A program made the translations under genes and the position numbers. Below are positions 41,149 to 50,486 of a DNA stretch of 64,000 nt, in pieces. How positions within the stretch are numbered: the first letter of the stretch is position 1; every line of letters begins with the position of its first letter. The stretch is from Bifidobacterium santillanense. GTDB taxonomy: Bacteria; Actinomycetota; Actinomycetes; Actinomycetales; Bifidobacteriaceae. The DNA lies in the NCBI RefSeq assembly GCF_018555385.1, contig NZ_JAFEJS010000001.1, positions 186,001 to 250,000 of the forward strand, in the 5' to 3' direction. Under the pieces are notes generated by a model. The model was not told the DNA's origin. It saw only the letters and a program-made list of their open reading frames with translations, and did not search any database.

Positions 41149-41813
41149 GCGAGCCGGTATCCTTCCCCTCGGGTGGAGACGATCAGGTCGCGGCCGCCGA
41201 GTTTGCGCCGCAGCGAGTACATGGTGGTCTTGATCGCGTCGGAGGGGTCGCCCAGACCGTCGCCGTCCCACACGCTCCGGTAGAGTTCGTCGACGCCGAC
41301 GTAGCCGCCGTCGGCGCGCATGAGCTCCAGCAGCACGCCGTACTCCTTGGGGGTGAGTTTGACGAGCGTGCGCCCATGGTCGCGGAACACGAGCCGGCGC
41401 GTCGAATCGAGGGTGAGGTCGCCGCGCGTGAGGACCGCCTGCGTGGCGGAGCCCTTGCCGGCGCGGCGCTGCAGGGCGCGGATACGGGCGAGCAGCTCCG
41501 GGTAGGCGAACGGTTTGGTCAGATAGTCGTCGGCGCCCAGATCAAGCCCGCTGACCCGGTCGCTCACCTCGGCGGCCGCGGTGAGCATGATGACGGCGAC
41601 GGGGATGCGGTTCGCGGCGATCGTCGCCATGACCGCGTCGCCGGAAAGGACCGGCAGGTCGCGGTCGAGCAGCACGATGTCGACGTCCGTGTCGGCGAGC
41701 GCCTGCAACGCCTCGACGCCGGTCGAAGCCACGCCGGTCGCGTACCCCTCGTACCGCAATGCGTCATCCAGCGCGGCGGACAGCTCGCGGTCGTCCTCGA
41801 CCAGTATGCGCAT
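41145..41813 (-). CDS. OmpR/PhoB-family response regulator
   Basis: A 222-residue regulator. The receiver starts MRILVEDDRELSAALDDAL, with phospho-acceptor Asp50 in VDIVLLDRDLP, Thr in VAVIMLTAAAEVSDR and Lys in DDYLTKPFAYPELLAR. The C-terminal winged helix-turn-helix has VKLTPKEYGVLLELM and SDAIKTTMYSLRRKLG, ending in LIVSTRGEGYRLA. It overlaps the kinase start. It probably controls the divergent lipoprotein-exporter operon at the tandem direct repeat at 41949-41966. Confidence 0.94.
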   Translation of the reverse strand: MRILVEDDRELSAALDDALRYEGYATGVASTGVEALQALADTDVDIVLLDRDLPVLSGDAVMATIAANRIPVAVIMLTAAAEVSDRVSGLDLGADDYLTKPFAYPELLARIRALQRRAGKGSATQAVLTRGDLTLDSTRRLVFRDHGRTLVKLTPKEYGVLLELMRADGGYVGVDELYRSVWDGDGLGDPSDAIKTTMYSLRRKLGGRDLIVSTRGEGYRLA

Positions 41814-41862
41814 GGTTCCTTGCTCCTTTCCGCGATTACTCCCCTTGAATCGGTTTCACCGA

Positions 41863-41887
41863 CGGCTCCCCTCACGGAGGGGAGCCG
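41863..41887. repeat. Dispersed palindromic hairpin
   Basis: CGGCTCCCCTC (41863-41873) and GAGGGGAGCCG (41877-41887) are perfect 11-bp complements around ACG. The core matches the hairpin at 6290-6322. It lies in the leader of the divergent regulator gene. Confidence 0.65.
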
Positions 41888-41948
41888 ATGTGTGGGCCCG
41901 GAACGGGGGAGCTCCCTTCCGTCATTGCCATTATCCTCCCGCCGCCAA

Positions 41949-41966
41949 GGTAAGGCGAGGGTAAGG
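41949..41966 (+). promoter_or_regulatory. Direct repeat GGTAAGG, 11-bp phase, probable regulator site
   Basis: GGTAAGG occurs at 41949-41955 and again at 41960-41966, exactly 11 bases apart, or one helical turn. OmpR/PhoB-family regulators bind such tandem half-sites. It lies between the divergent regulator (start 41813) and lipoprotein (start 42029) genes, so it is the obvious binding site for the regulator. Confidence 0.6.
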
Positions 41967-42028
41967 GGGCCGCACACCCACGCGCCACCGCGGCCGGTGT
42001 TCGATGAAGATGGAAGGAGGAACGCATC

Positions 42029-42913
42029 ATGATACGCATATCCGAAGGCGGACGCACCCGGTCGAGGACGACCATGCGTCTCATGGCCGTCATGACGGCG
42101 TCGGCGATGACGCTCGCGCTCGCCGCCTGCTCGTCGACCACCGCGACCGGGCAGGGGAACACGACGGGAGACTCCGGCGACGGGACCGTATCGTCGGCGC
42201 CCGGGAACACCGGGACGGACACCACGAACGGCTGCGCCGACGCCCCGGACGGGGCGGGCTGCGAAGCGGAGACGAGCTATCCGGTTACCACGGTCACGCG
42301 CCGGTTCGTCGCCTGCCTCGTCTCCAAGGGGTTCGACGCGCGCGTCGTGGGGGAGCGCAACGACCGGGTCGCGCTCCTGGAGATCGACGCGGCCGGCAAC
42401 CCCAAGCAGCCCCGGCTCGTCGACAACGGCGACGGCACCCTCACCCGGGACTGGACCACCGACCCGAACCTGTACCCGAACATCATGTCCACAGGCACCA
42501 TCAGCACGCTCAACGACGACTTCCCCTACGTCATCGCGCGCGACTCCGCCGACCTCGCCGGCTCCCCGTACGCGACCCAACAGCAGGACTACGCGGCATG
42601 CGAACAGGCCAACCCCGACTTCGCGCAAGGCGTGCAACGGTTCGACCCCGACGACGCGAACGCCCCACAGGAGGACAAGACGGCCGTGCTCGCCTTCGCC
42701 CGAGACGCCCGCGCCAAAGGCTTCGACTGGGTCGCCGACCCGACGGCCGACCGGCCGCTCGGCATCGTCATCCCCACCGACGTACCGGAGAGCGAGGTAC
42801 GGCGCTTCCTCACGGAGTGCCAACCGGGCGACGCGCCGGTCGCCTACTCGTGGATCGGAGACTACCCGTACGACATCCACACCGTCATGCGCGAGTCGAT
42901 CGACGCGCGCTGA
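42029..42913 (+). CDS. Lipoprotein with three-cysteine repeat, first paralogue
   Basis: A 294-residue exported lipoprotein. A signal peptide ends in the lipobox LALAAC with lipidated Cys34. A Ser/Thr/Gly-rich spacer follows to about residue 85. The folded part has RRFVACLVSKGFDARV, then YAACEQANPDFAQ, DARAKGFDWVADPTADRP and RRFLTECQPGDAPVAYSW. It has three evenly placed cysteines and two AKGF(D/T)WVADPT segments. It is paralogous to the next gene. An AAGGAGGAA ribosome site precedes ATG 42029. No family was recognised; it is probably the ligand-binding or sensing partner of the exporter. Confidence 0.8.
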   Translation: MIRISEGGRTRSRTTMRLMAVMTASAMTLALAACSSTTATGQGNTTGDSGDGTVSSAPGNTGTDTTNGCADAPDGAGCEAETSYPVTTVTRRFVACLVSKGFDARVVGERNDRVALLEIDAAGNPKQPRLVDNGDGTLTRDWTTDPNLYPNIMSTGTISTLNDDFPYVIARDSADLAGSPYATQQQDYAACEQANPDFAQGVQRFDPDDANAPQEDKTAVLAFARDARAKGFDWVADPTADRPLGIVIPTDVPESEVRRFLTECQPGDAPVAYSWIGDYPYDIHTVMRESIDAR

Positions 42914-43166
42914 GCCCGACGGACCACCGACCGCGTGTCCGCGTCGAGGAAACCCCGCATGCGCCCAAGGGCTCAACCGGCGCGGGCACGGGGCACGGAG
43001 ACGGCGACAAGGCGGAAGGCCCCGGTAATCCGAAAGTAGGACGAAACGACACCGACACACCACGAACGCCACGGTTGGATAGACGTAACGGGGCACACGA
43101 CACGCCAACCGACGCCCCACGAACGGGACGGCGCACAGCCCGCCCCACGCACCCAAGGAGGCATCC

Positions 43167-44036
43167 ATGACCAACCGCACGAACCGAATCGCCGACAACA
43201 CGACCGCAGCCCGGACGACGACACCCCTGCGACGCATCCTCGCCACGCTCGCCGCCGGCCTATGCCTCACCGCGCTCGCCGGCTGCACCTCGCCGTTCGC
43301 CACCGACACCGCCAACGGCTCCACCGAAACCGACGACGGCGACACCACCACACTCACCACCGACGCCACCGCCAAACGGTTCGTCGCATGCCTGACCGGC
43401 AAAGGCCTCGACGCACAAGCCGCCGCAGGACCCCCGACCCCTGACGCCAACGGCAAAACCAAAGCCCCCACCGTCAGGAACATGGTCGAACTACGCATGA
43501 TCGACCGCTCCGGCAACCCCATCCAAACCAGCGGCGACGGCATGAGCGTCAGCACCGACGACACCACCCAGAAGCTCTACGCCAACGCCATGTACACCAG
43601 CCTCGAAGACAACACCGTCTGGGTCGCGTTCAAGGACTCCACCGCGCTCGCCGGCACCCCATACGAATCGAAACGCGCCGACTACGCCGACTGCGAGAAA
43701 ACCAACCCCGACTTCACCCAACCCGCCCAGAACCTCACGGCCACCGGAACCACCATCACCGAAGACGACAAACGCTCCGCACTCGACTACGCCCGCAAAG
43801 CCCGCGCCAAAGGCTTCACCTGGGTCGCCGACCCGACCGGCGACGAACCCACCACGATCATCATCCCCAAAACCGTGGGGGAGAACGAACTCAAACGCTT
43901 CCTCAACGAATGCCCCATCGGCGACGCGCACATCGCCTACGGCTTCGACGGCACACCCGAGGAATTCGGCTACGACTACACCAAAACGATGAGCGAGGTC
44001 GACGGCTCGGCCACCTCATCCGTCACCGCCCAGTAG
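43167..44036 (+). CDS. Lipoprotein with three-cysteine repeat, second paralogue
   Basis: A 289-residue lipoprotein with the lipobox LTALAGC (Cys40). It matches the previous gene along most of its length: KRFVACLTGKGLDAQA, DSTALAGTPYESKRADYADC, ARAKGFTWVADPTGDEP and LKRFLNECPIGDAHIAYGF. The three cysteines, the Asp-Pro-Thr segment and the order of motifs are conserved. A ribosome site AAGGAGG precedes ATG 43167. The 250 bases between the two lipoprotein genes show no other gene, and both probably arise by tandem duplication followed by divergence. Confidence 0.8.
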   Translation: MTNRTNRIADNTTAARTTTPLRRILATLAAGLCLTALAGCTSPFATDTANGSTETDDGDTTTLTTDATAKRFVACLTGKGLDAQAAAGPPTPDANGKTKAPTVRNMVELRMIDRSGNPIQTSGDGMSVSTDDTTQKLYANAMYTSLEDNTVWVAFKDSTALAGTPYESKRADYADCEKTNPDFTQPAQNLTATGTTITEDDKRSALDYARKARAKGFTWVADPTGDEPTTIIIPKTVGENELKRFLNECPIGDAHIAYGFDGTPEEFGYDYTKTMSEVDGSATSSVTAQ

Positions 44037-44104
44037 ACGACGCGACACGCGCCGGCCCGACGCCCTCCCCAAGACGAAGGGCACGCACACGAAGGGAACC
44101 AGAC

Positions 44105-45238
44105 ATGACACGGACCGAAACACGCAGGATCGGACGGATATGCCGCGCCATCACCGCCGCCATCGCGCTCGCCGTCATCGCGGGGCTGGCCGCGGTGTGC
44201 GTCATCGCGAAACCGTGGACGCTCATCGGACGGATGACCGACACCGGTCGCACGGCGTCGGCCGCGAAAGTCGACGTGACCACCTTGCGCACCCAACCCG
44301 TCACCAAAGGCGTGCTCAACGCCGAGACACGGCTCGGAGGCACGCTCCAATACGACGACGCCTCCGACTTCCAACCGTCCACCGGAGTCATCACCCAGCT
44401 GCCCACGCCCGGCGCCGAAATCAACACCGGCCAGCAGGTGTATGAGATGGACGGCGTGCCCGTACCGCTTTTCCACGGCGCCCGCCCGTTCTGGCGCACC
44501 CTGCAGGTCGACGTGCCCGACGGGCCGGACGTGACCCAGCTGGAGGAGAACCTTCAGGAGCTCGGCTATTTCCGCGCCGCCCCCAACAGCCACTTCGACT
44601 GGCGCACCCGCGAGGCCGTGCGCCAGTGGCAGGCCAAGTCGCTGGGACTGAAAGGCGAGCAGATCACCGGCACGTTCGACCCGGGCTCGGTCGCGCTCGT
44701 CCCCACGGCACCGATCCGCATCAAGACCGTCACCGCCAAACTCGGCGACAAGGAGACCAGCCCCGGCAGCTACACCGGCACCGCCCTGCACGTCGAGGCC
44801 ACGCTCACCGCCACGCAGGCCGCCACCTTCAAGGCCGGCGACAAGGTACGGGTCGTCATGCCGAACAACACGACCATCGACACCGCGCTCGCCGCCGTCG
44901 ATCAGGGCGGGCAATCCACCGGCAAGGACGGACAGGTCACCTCGCCCTCCGCGCGCGTCGATTTCCCCGACCAATCCCAGGCGGCGAGCTTCGGCACCAC
45001 CTCCGTGCAGCTCGTCATTCCCAACACGGCCGTCGCGAACGGAACGGCCACGGGGGAGTCGCTGATCGTGCCGGTGACCGCGATCATCGCCTCCGCCGGC
45101 AACACGTACGCGATCGACGTGGTGCGCGGCGACGGACTCAAACGCATTCCCGTCGAGATCGGACTCGTCGCGAATGCGCAGGCGCAGCTGACGAAGGCCG
45201 ACGGTCTCAAGGAAGGCGACAAGGTGGTGGTGTCATGA
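44105..45238 (+). CDS. Membrane-anchored adaptor with peptidoglycan-binding domain
   Basis: A 377-residue HlyD/MacA-like membrane-fusion protein. A single N-terminal helix (AITAAIALAVIAGLAAVCVIA) anchors it. The early VTKGVLNAETRLGGTLQYDD and ITQLPTPGAEINTGQQVYEMDGVP are the usual lipoyl-type motifs. It carries an inserted PG_binding_1 domain at about 145-185: DVTQLEENLQELGYF and DWRTREAVRQWQAKSL. The C-terminal half is typical adaptor sequence (LIVPVTAIIASAGNTYAIDVV). It starts 68 bases after the second lipoprotein and overlaps the ATPase start. It probably links the exporter to the cell wall. Confidence 0.85.
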   Translation: MTRTETRRIGRICRAITAAIALAVIAGLAAVCVIAKPWTLIGRMTDTGRTASAAKVDVTTLRTQPVTKGVLNAETRLGGTLQYDDASDFQPSTGVITQLPTPGAEINTGQQVYEMDGVPVPLFHGARPFWRTLQVDVPDGPDVTQLEENLQELGYFRAAPNSHFDWRTREAVRQWQAKSLGLKGEQITGTFDPGSVALVPTAPIRIKTVTAKLGDKETSPGSYTGTALHVEATLTATQAATFKAGDKVRVVMPNNTTIDTALAAVDQGGQSTGKDGQVTSPSARVDFPDQSQAASFGTTSVQLVIPNTAVANGTATGESLIVPVTAIIASAGNTYAIDVVRGDGLKRIPVEIGLVANAQAQLTKADGLKEGDKVVVS

Positions 45239-46035
45239 TGCGGGTCGATGCGACGACGATGACCATACCGCTGCCGGAGCCGCAAACGATGGCCGCGGCA
45301 CCGCTCCTGACGCTGGAGCATGCGACGAAGAGCTATCCGGGACGTGACGGCGCCCCGTTGGAGATTCTGCACGAGACCTCCATCGCGATCGATCACGGCG
45401 AGCGGATCGCGATCGTGGGCCCGTCCGGCTCCGGCAAATCGACGCTGCTGTCCCTGCTCGGCACGCTCGACATGCCGTCGACCGGTACGCTGCGCTACGG
45501 CGGCGAGGATGTGGCGGCGATGGGGGAGCGTCGGCGGAGCATGCTGCGGGCCGCGCGCATCGGCTTCGTGTTTCAGCAGTTCCATCTCATCGCCACGGTG
45601 TCCGCGTTGGAGAACGTGACGACGGGGCTCCAGTACACGTCGGCGCCCCGGCGTTCGCGCAAGGACCTCGCCGCCGAGGCGCTGACACGGGTGGGATTGG
45701 GGGAGCGGCTGCACCACAAACCCCCTCAGCTCTCCGGAGGCGAACAGCAGCGCGTGGCCATCGCGCGAGCTCTGGCTAAACGGCCGGACATCATCTTCGC
45801 CGACGAACCGACCGGTGCGCTCGACACCGAGACCGGGCACGCGATCATCGACCTGTTGCTCGGAGCGTCGGATGACGGCGCGAGTCTCGTGGTCGTCACG
45901 CACGATCCGACCGTCGCCGCCCGCTTCCCACGACGGCTGCACATCCGGGACGGCATCGTGACGGAGCTGGCCGCGTCGGCGGAAGCGACGATGGAAACGA
46001 CGGAGGGCGCGCAATCGAAGGAGACACGACCATGA
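45235..46035 (+). CDS. ABC transporter ATPase, MacB/LolD-type
   Basis: A 266-residue ATPase with Walker [13 protein letters not shown]-loop [12 protein letters not shown], signature [12 protein letters not shown], Walker [13 protein letters not shown] and H-loop [11 protein letters not shown]. Its ATG at 45235 overlaps the adaptor stop, and its stop overlaps the permease start (ATGA). With the adaptor and permease it forms a MacAB-like exporter in the membrane. A short Ala/Glu-rich tail after the core is of no known use. Confidence 0.94.
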   Translation: MMRVDATTMTIPLPEPQTMAAAPLLTLEHATKSYPGRDGAPLEILHETSIAIDHGERIAIVGPSGSGKSTLLSLLGTLDMPSTGTLRYGGEDVAAMGERRRSMLRAARIGFVFQQFHLIATVSALENVTTGLQYTSAPRRSRKDLAAEALTRVGLGERLHHKPPQLSGGEQQRVAIARALAKRPDIIFADEPTGALDTETGHAIIDLLLGASDDGASLVVVTHDPTVAARFPRRLHIRDGIVTELAASAEATMETTEGAQSKETRP

Positions 46036-47261
46036 CCGCCACGAAGCACGACACGGGACGCTCCGGGCGACCGCTGGGCACGCGCATCGTGGATCTCCTG
46101 CACTCGGCGTGGATCGGCGCCATCGGCCGCCGATCGCGCACCGTGCTCGCGGCGCTGGGCATCGCACTCGGCGTCGCCGCGTACGTGGCCCTGTCGGGAA
46201 TCTCCGCCTCGAACCAGTCGGCGCTGCTCGCCCGCCTCGACGCGCTCGGCGCGAACCTGCAGGTGGTCACCCCTGGACAGGACGCCTCGCAGAAGCAGAT
46301 ACCGCTGCCGCGGTACGCGCCGGAGACTCTCGCCCGGCAGCCGCAGGTCGAACGGGTGGGCGTCTTCGACACCCCGCCGGAGGGCGTGAAGATCTTCAAG
46401 AACGAGTTCGTGCCCAAATCCAACGGCAACGCGCTGGCGCTGGCGGTCATGCGCTCCGGCGCGCTCGACGCCCTCGGAGCGTCTCTGTCCCAGGGGCACG
46501 GCATCGACCGGCACAACGAAAGCCTGCCCGTCGCGGTCCTCGGCTCCGAGGCCGCCTACCGGCTCGGCGTGACCGGGGTGGGCGACCGCATCCTCATCGA
46601 CGACGCATGGTACGGCGTCGTCGGAATCCTCGACCCCGTGCCGCAGGCGCAAAGCCTCGACTCGTCCGTGATCATCGGGTCGAAGGTCGCGAAGGTCCAT
46701 TACCCGGACAAGGCGAAGACCATCGGGGCGATCAGCGCCATCTACGTGCGCACGAAACCCGGCGACGCGGAGGCACTGCGCCGCATGCTCGCCCACGCGG
46801 CGAACCTCACCGGATCGGGGGTCTCGGTCAACGCGTCCGCCGACCTGTCCGAGGCGCGCAACACCACCGACGACTCGCTGACCTCATTGGGGCTCATGAT
46901 CGGTGTGATCGCGCTGGCCGTGGGCGGCATGAGCATCGCCAACATGATGATCGTCACCGTGATGGAGCGTCGCGGCGAGATCGGGCTGCGCCGCGCGCTC
47001 GGAGCCACGCCGGGATCCATCCGCATGCAGTTCGTCACCGAAGCCGCCATGCTCTCCGCGTTCGGCGGACTCGCCGGAATCGCGCTCGGCGCGGGGACGG
47101 CGATGGGGGTCGCGCTGTCCGCGAGTCAACCGGTCGCATTGGATTGGGGGTCGCTGCCGGCCGCCTGGGGCGCCGCCGTCCTCGTCGGCGTCGCCGCCGG
47201 CATCTACCCGGCCTCCCGTGCAGCACGACTCACCCCCACCGAGGCTCTGCGCGGCGAATAG
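46032..47261 (+). CDS. MacB-like permease, FtsX family
   Basis: A 409-residue permease with four helices and a large external domain between helix 1 and helix 2, as in MacB. Helix 1 is [22 protein letters not shown]. The helix-2 region ([21 protein letters not shown]) is followed by the FtsX signature [23 protein letters not shown]. The last helices and [16 protein letters not shown] end the protein. The MacB-like pattern and the adaptor suggest export of peptides or lipid-linked molecules across the membrane. Confidence 0.93.
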   Translation: MTATKHDTGRSGRPLGTRIVDLLHSAWIGAIGRRSRTVLAALGIALGVAAYVALSGISASNQSALLARLDALGANLQVVTPGQDASQKQIPLPRYAPETLARQPQVERVGVFDTPPEGVKIFKNEFVPKSNGNALALAVMRSGALDALGASLSQGHGIDRHNESLPVAVLGSEAAYRLGVTGVGDRILIDDAWYGVVGILDPVPQAQSLDSSVIIGSKVAKVHYPDKAKTIGAISAIYVRTKPGDAEALRRMLAHAANLTGSGVSVNASADLSEARNTTDDSLTSLGLMIGVIALAVGGMSIANMMIVTVMERRGEIGLRRALGATPGSIRMQFVTEAAMLSAFGGLAGIALGAGTAMGVALSASQPVALDWGSLPAAWGAAVLVGVAAGIYPASRAARLTPTEALRGE

Positions 47262-47371
47262 CGGCCGAACGGCCGGAAACATGCCCGGAACGTGGAACGG
47301 CGCCTACGGTCAGCGCGACGGGTGCCTTATGGTGGCGCATGGTCAGACTTCAAGAACCACAAGGGAGGACC

Positions 47372-49459
47372 ATGTCGGTACTGGACGAATTGGTGGCGGG
47401 CGCGCTGGAGGACCAGCGGACTCGTGAGCAGGCCGTGTCGTTGGAGGAAGTCAGGAAGGCCGCGTTGGCGGCGCCGGCCCCGATCGACGCGACCCGATGG
47501 CTCAAGCGTGCCGACGGCATCCCCGTGATCGCCGAGATCAAGCGCGCCTCCCCGTCCAAAGGCCATCTGAGCGACATCCCGGACCCGGCCGCGCTGGCCC
47601 GCGAATATGAGAAGGGCGGCGCGAGCGCGATCTCCGTGCTCACCGAGGGTCGCCGCTTCCTCGGATCCCTGGATGACCTCGACAAGGTCCGCACCGCCGT
47701 GCATATCCCGGTGCTGCGCAAGGACTTCATCGTCACCGACTACCAGATCTTCGAGGCTCGCGCCCACGGCGCCGATCTGGTGCTGCTCATCGTCGCCGCG
47801 CTCGACGACGCGAAGCTGAAGCACCTGCTCGACCTCGCGCACGAGCTGAAGATGACGGTGCTCGTCGAGACGCACACGCGCGAGGAGATCGAGCGCGCGA
47901 TCGCGGCCGGCGCGAAGGTCATCGGCATCAACGCCCGCAACCTGAAGAACCTCAAGGTGGACGTCAACAAGTACGACGAGCTCGCGGCGAACCTGCCCGA
48001 CGACGTCATCAGGGTGGCGGAATCCGGCGTCTTCGGCGCCGTCGAGGTCGAGGACTACGGACGCGCCGGCGCGGACGCCGTGCTGGTCGGCGAGGGCGTG
48101 GCCACCGCCGACGACCATGAACTTGCAGTGGAACGACTAGTGAAGGCAGGAGCAAGAGTGAAAGCATCCGAAACCACCCCGTTGAGCGAACACCACGGAC
48201 CGTACTGGGGACAGTTCGGCGGGCGCTACGTGCCCGAGGCGCTGATCACCGCGCTGGACGAGCTGGAGCGCGTCTACGACGAGGCCAAGGCCGACCCCGA
48301 GTTCCACAAGGAGTTCATGACGCTCCAGCAGCGCTACGTGGGCCGCCCGAGCCCGCTGACCGAGGCTCCGCGCTTCTCGAAGCTGGTCTCCGAGAAGACC
48401 GGTCTCGACGCGCGCATCTTCCTCAAGCGCGAGGACCTCAACCACACCGGAGCGCACAAGATCAACAACGCGCTCGGCCAGGCCCTGCTCGTCAAGCGCA
48501 TGGGCAAGACCCGCGTGATCGCCGAGACCGGCGCCGGCCAGCACGGCGTCGCCACCGCGACCGTGTGCGCCATGCTGGGCCTCAAGTGCCGCATCTACAT
48601 GGGCCAGATCGACGCCCGCCGTCAGGCCCTCAACGTGGCCCGCATGCGCATGCTCGGCGCCGAGGTCGTCGAGGTCACCCTGGGCGACAAGATCCTCAAG
48701 GACGCCATCAACGAGGCCCTGCGCGACTGGGTCACCAACGTCAAGGACACCCACTACCTGCTCGGCACCGTCGCGGGCCCGCACCCGTTCCCGGAGATGG
48801 TGCGCGACTTCCAGAAGATCATCGGCGAGGAGGCCAAGCAGCAGCTGAAGGACTGGTACGGCATCGACCATCCGGATGCGGTGTGCGCGTGTGTGGGCGG
48901 CGGTTCCAACGCCATCGGCGTGATGAACGCCTTCCTCGACGACGAGCGCGTCAACCTGTACGGCTACGAGGCCGGCGGCAAGGGGCCGGAGACGGGCCGC
49001 CACGCCGTCCGCTTCGCCCCCGGCACCGGCCAGCTCGGCATGTTCCAGGGCGCCAAGAGCTACCTGCTCGAGACGGACGAGGGCCAGACCCTCGACACCT
49101 ACTCGATCTCCGCCGGCCTCGATTACGCGTCCGTCGGCCCCGAGCACGCCTGGCTCAAGGACATCGGCCGCGTCAACTACTCGTGGGCCACCGACGACGA
49201 GGCGATGAACGCCTTCCGCGACCTGAGCCAGACCGAGGGCATCATCCCCGCCATCGAGAGTTCGCACGCGGTCGCCGGCGCATACAAGGCCGCCGCCGAC
49301 CTCAAGGCCAAGGGCTACGACAAGGCCGTGATGATCGTCAACATCTCCGGCCGCGGCGACAAGGACATGGCCACCGCCGGCAAGTGGTTCGGCTACCTGA
49401 CCGACGATCAGGCCAAGGCACTCGAGGTCACCGGCGCTCACGGGAACACCGTCGCCTGA
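47372..49459 (+). CDS. trpCB: Fused indole-3-glycerol-phosphate synthase and tryptophan synthase beta
   Basis: A 695-residue fusion. Residues about 1-270 are Trp[13 protein letters not shown] (catalytic Lys57), [18 protein letters not shown] and [12 protein letters not shown]. From about 280 the TrpB part starts ([15 protein letters not shown]). The PLP-binding Lys is in [13 protein letters not shown], the phosphate loop is GGGSNAIG and the monovalent-cation loop follows near [12 protein letters not shown]. TrpC closes the indole ring and TrpB joins indole to serine. The fusion is typical of Bifidobacterium. AAGGGAGG precedes ATG 47372. It ends 45 bases before trpA. Confidence 0.97.
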   Translation: MSVLDELVAGALEDQRTREQAVSLEEVRKAALAAPAPIDATRWLKRADGIPVIAEIKRASPSKGHLSDIPDPAALAREYEKGGASAISVLTEGRRFLGSLDDLDKVRTAVHIPVLRKDFIVTDYQIFEARAHGADLVLLIVAALDDAKLKHLLDLAHELKMTVLVETHTREEIERAIAAGAKVIGINARNLKNLKVDVNKYDELAANLPDDVIRVAESGVFGAVEVEDYGRAGADAVLVGEGVATADDHELAVERLVKAGARVKASETTPLSEHHGPYWGQFGGRYVPEALITALDELERVYDEAKADPEFHKEFMTLQQRYVGRPSPLTEAPRFSKLVSEKTGLDARIFLKREDLNHTGAHKINNALGQALLVKRMGKTRVIAETGAGQHGVATATVCAMLGLKCRIYMGQIDARRQALNVARMRMLGAEVVEVTLGDKILKDAINEALRDWVTNVKDTHYLLGTVAGPHPFPEMVRDFQKIIGEEAKQQLKDWYGIDHPDAVCACVGGGSNAIGVMNAFLDDERVNLYGYEAGGKGPETGRHAVRFAPGTGQLGMFQGAKSYLLETDEGQTLDTYSISAGLDYASVGPEHAWLKDIGRVNYSWATDDEAMNAFRDLSQTEGIIPAIESSHAVAGAYKAAADLKAKGYDKAVMIVNISGRGDKDMATAGKWFGYLTDDQAKALEVTGAHGNTVA

Positions 49460-49504
49460 TCCGTCGGGAACCCAAGCTAAGGGAATAAGGAGATTGTGCA
49501 GATT

Positions 49505-50377
49505 ATGACGAACACCGCAACCACGCCCTCCGGTCAGCCTCTGGGCATCAGCCACAAGCCCAGCCGCACCGAGGCCATGTTCGACAAGTTCAGGGCCGAG
49601 AACAAGCCGGCTTTCATCGGCTACCTGCCGTACGGCTTCCCCGATCCCGACACCTCGCTCGAGGCGTTCAGGACGATGGTCGAGCACGGCGTCGACGCCG
49701 TCGAGATCGGCCTGCCGTACTCCGACCCGGTGATGGACGGTCCGGTCATCCAGGCCGCGTCCTCCATCGCCCTCAACAACGGCGAGACCATCAGGCGCGT
49801 CTTCGAGGCCGTCGAGACGGTGGCCAACGCCGGCGGCGTGCCGCTGGTCATGAGCTACTGGAACCTCATCTACCACTACGGCGTCGAGCGTTTCGCCGCC
49901 GACTTCGAGAACGCCGGCGGCGCTGGTCTGATCACTCCGGATCTCATCCCGGACGAGGCGGGGGAGTGGATCGAGGCGTCCGACCGTCACGGGCTCGACC
50001 GCATCTTCCTGGTCTCCCCGGATTCGGCCGACGAACGTCTCGCGACCGTGGCGAGGAACGCCCGTGGCTTCGTGTACGCGGCCGCCCGCATGGGCGTCAC
50101 CGGCGAACGCGCGAGCATCGACGCCTCTCCCGAGGTACTCGTCGAGCGCACCCGCAGGGCCGGGACGCGGAACGTGTGCGTCGGCATCGGCGTGTCCACC
50201 GCGGAGCAGGGCGCTAAGGTCGGCTCCTACGCGGATGGTGTCATCGTCGGCTCGGCGCTCGTTCACACGCTGCTCGCCGACGACAACAGGACCGCGCGCG
50301 ACAAGGCCGAGGGCCTGAAGCTGCTCGCCGCCAAGAGCGAGGAGCTCGCCGCGGGCATCCACGGGGCTCGCGGCTGA
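49505..50377 (+). CDS. trpA: Tryptophan synthase alpha subunit
   Basis: A 290-residue TIM-barrel enzyme that splits indole-3-glycerol phosphate to indole for TrpB. Motifs are EIGLPYSDPVMDGPVIQAAS (with the catalytic Glu and Asp pair), VPLVMSYWNLIYHYG, GGAGLITPDLIPDE and VGIGVSTAEQG, ending in GVIVGSALVHTLL. The start is ATG 49505, or GTG 49496 nine bases earlier; AAGGAG lies before both and favours neither strongly. It follows the trpCB fusion directly, so the last two steps of tryptophan synthesis are encoded together. Confidence 0.95.
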   Translation: MTNTATTPSGQPLGISHKPSRTEAMFDKFRAENKPAFIGYLPYGFPDPDTSLEAFRTMVEHGVDAVEIGLPYSDPVMDGPVIQAASSIALNNGETIRRVFEAVETVANAGGVPLVMSYWNLIYHYGVERFAADFENAGGAGLITPDLIPDEAGEWIEASDRHGLDRIFLVSPDSADERLATVARNARGFVYAAARMGVTGERASIDASPEVLVERTRRAGTRNVCVGIGVSTAEQGAKVGSYADGVIVGSALVHTLLADDNRTARDKAEGLKLLAAKSEELAAGIHGARG

Positions 50378-50486
50378 GCGCGGTCGCGCATCAGCCGGGA
50401 CCTCGATCCGCCATCGGAACCGGAAGCGGAACCACCGGAACGTGGGAATCCGCTGTCGGTCCCGATGGCGTGCGTAGGATGAAAGC

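Noticed and set aside
46109-47371. Forward frame extending the trpCB fusion upstream by about 420 codons
   Set aside because: The extension is an alternate frame of the MacB-like permease, rich in Arg. The ribosome site AAGGGAGG before 47372 marks the true start.
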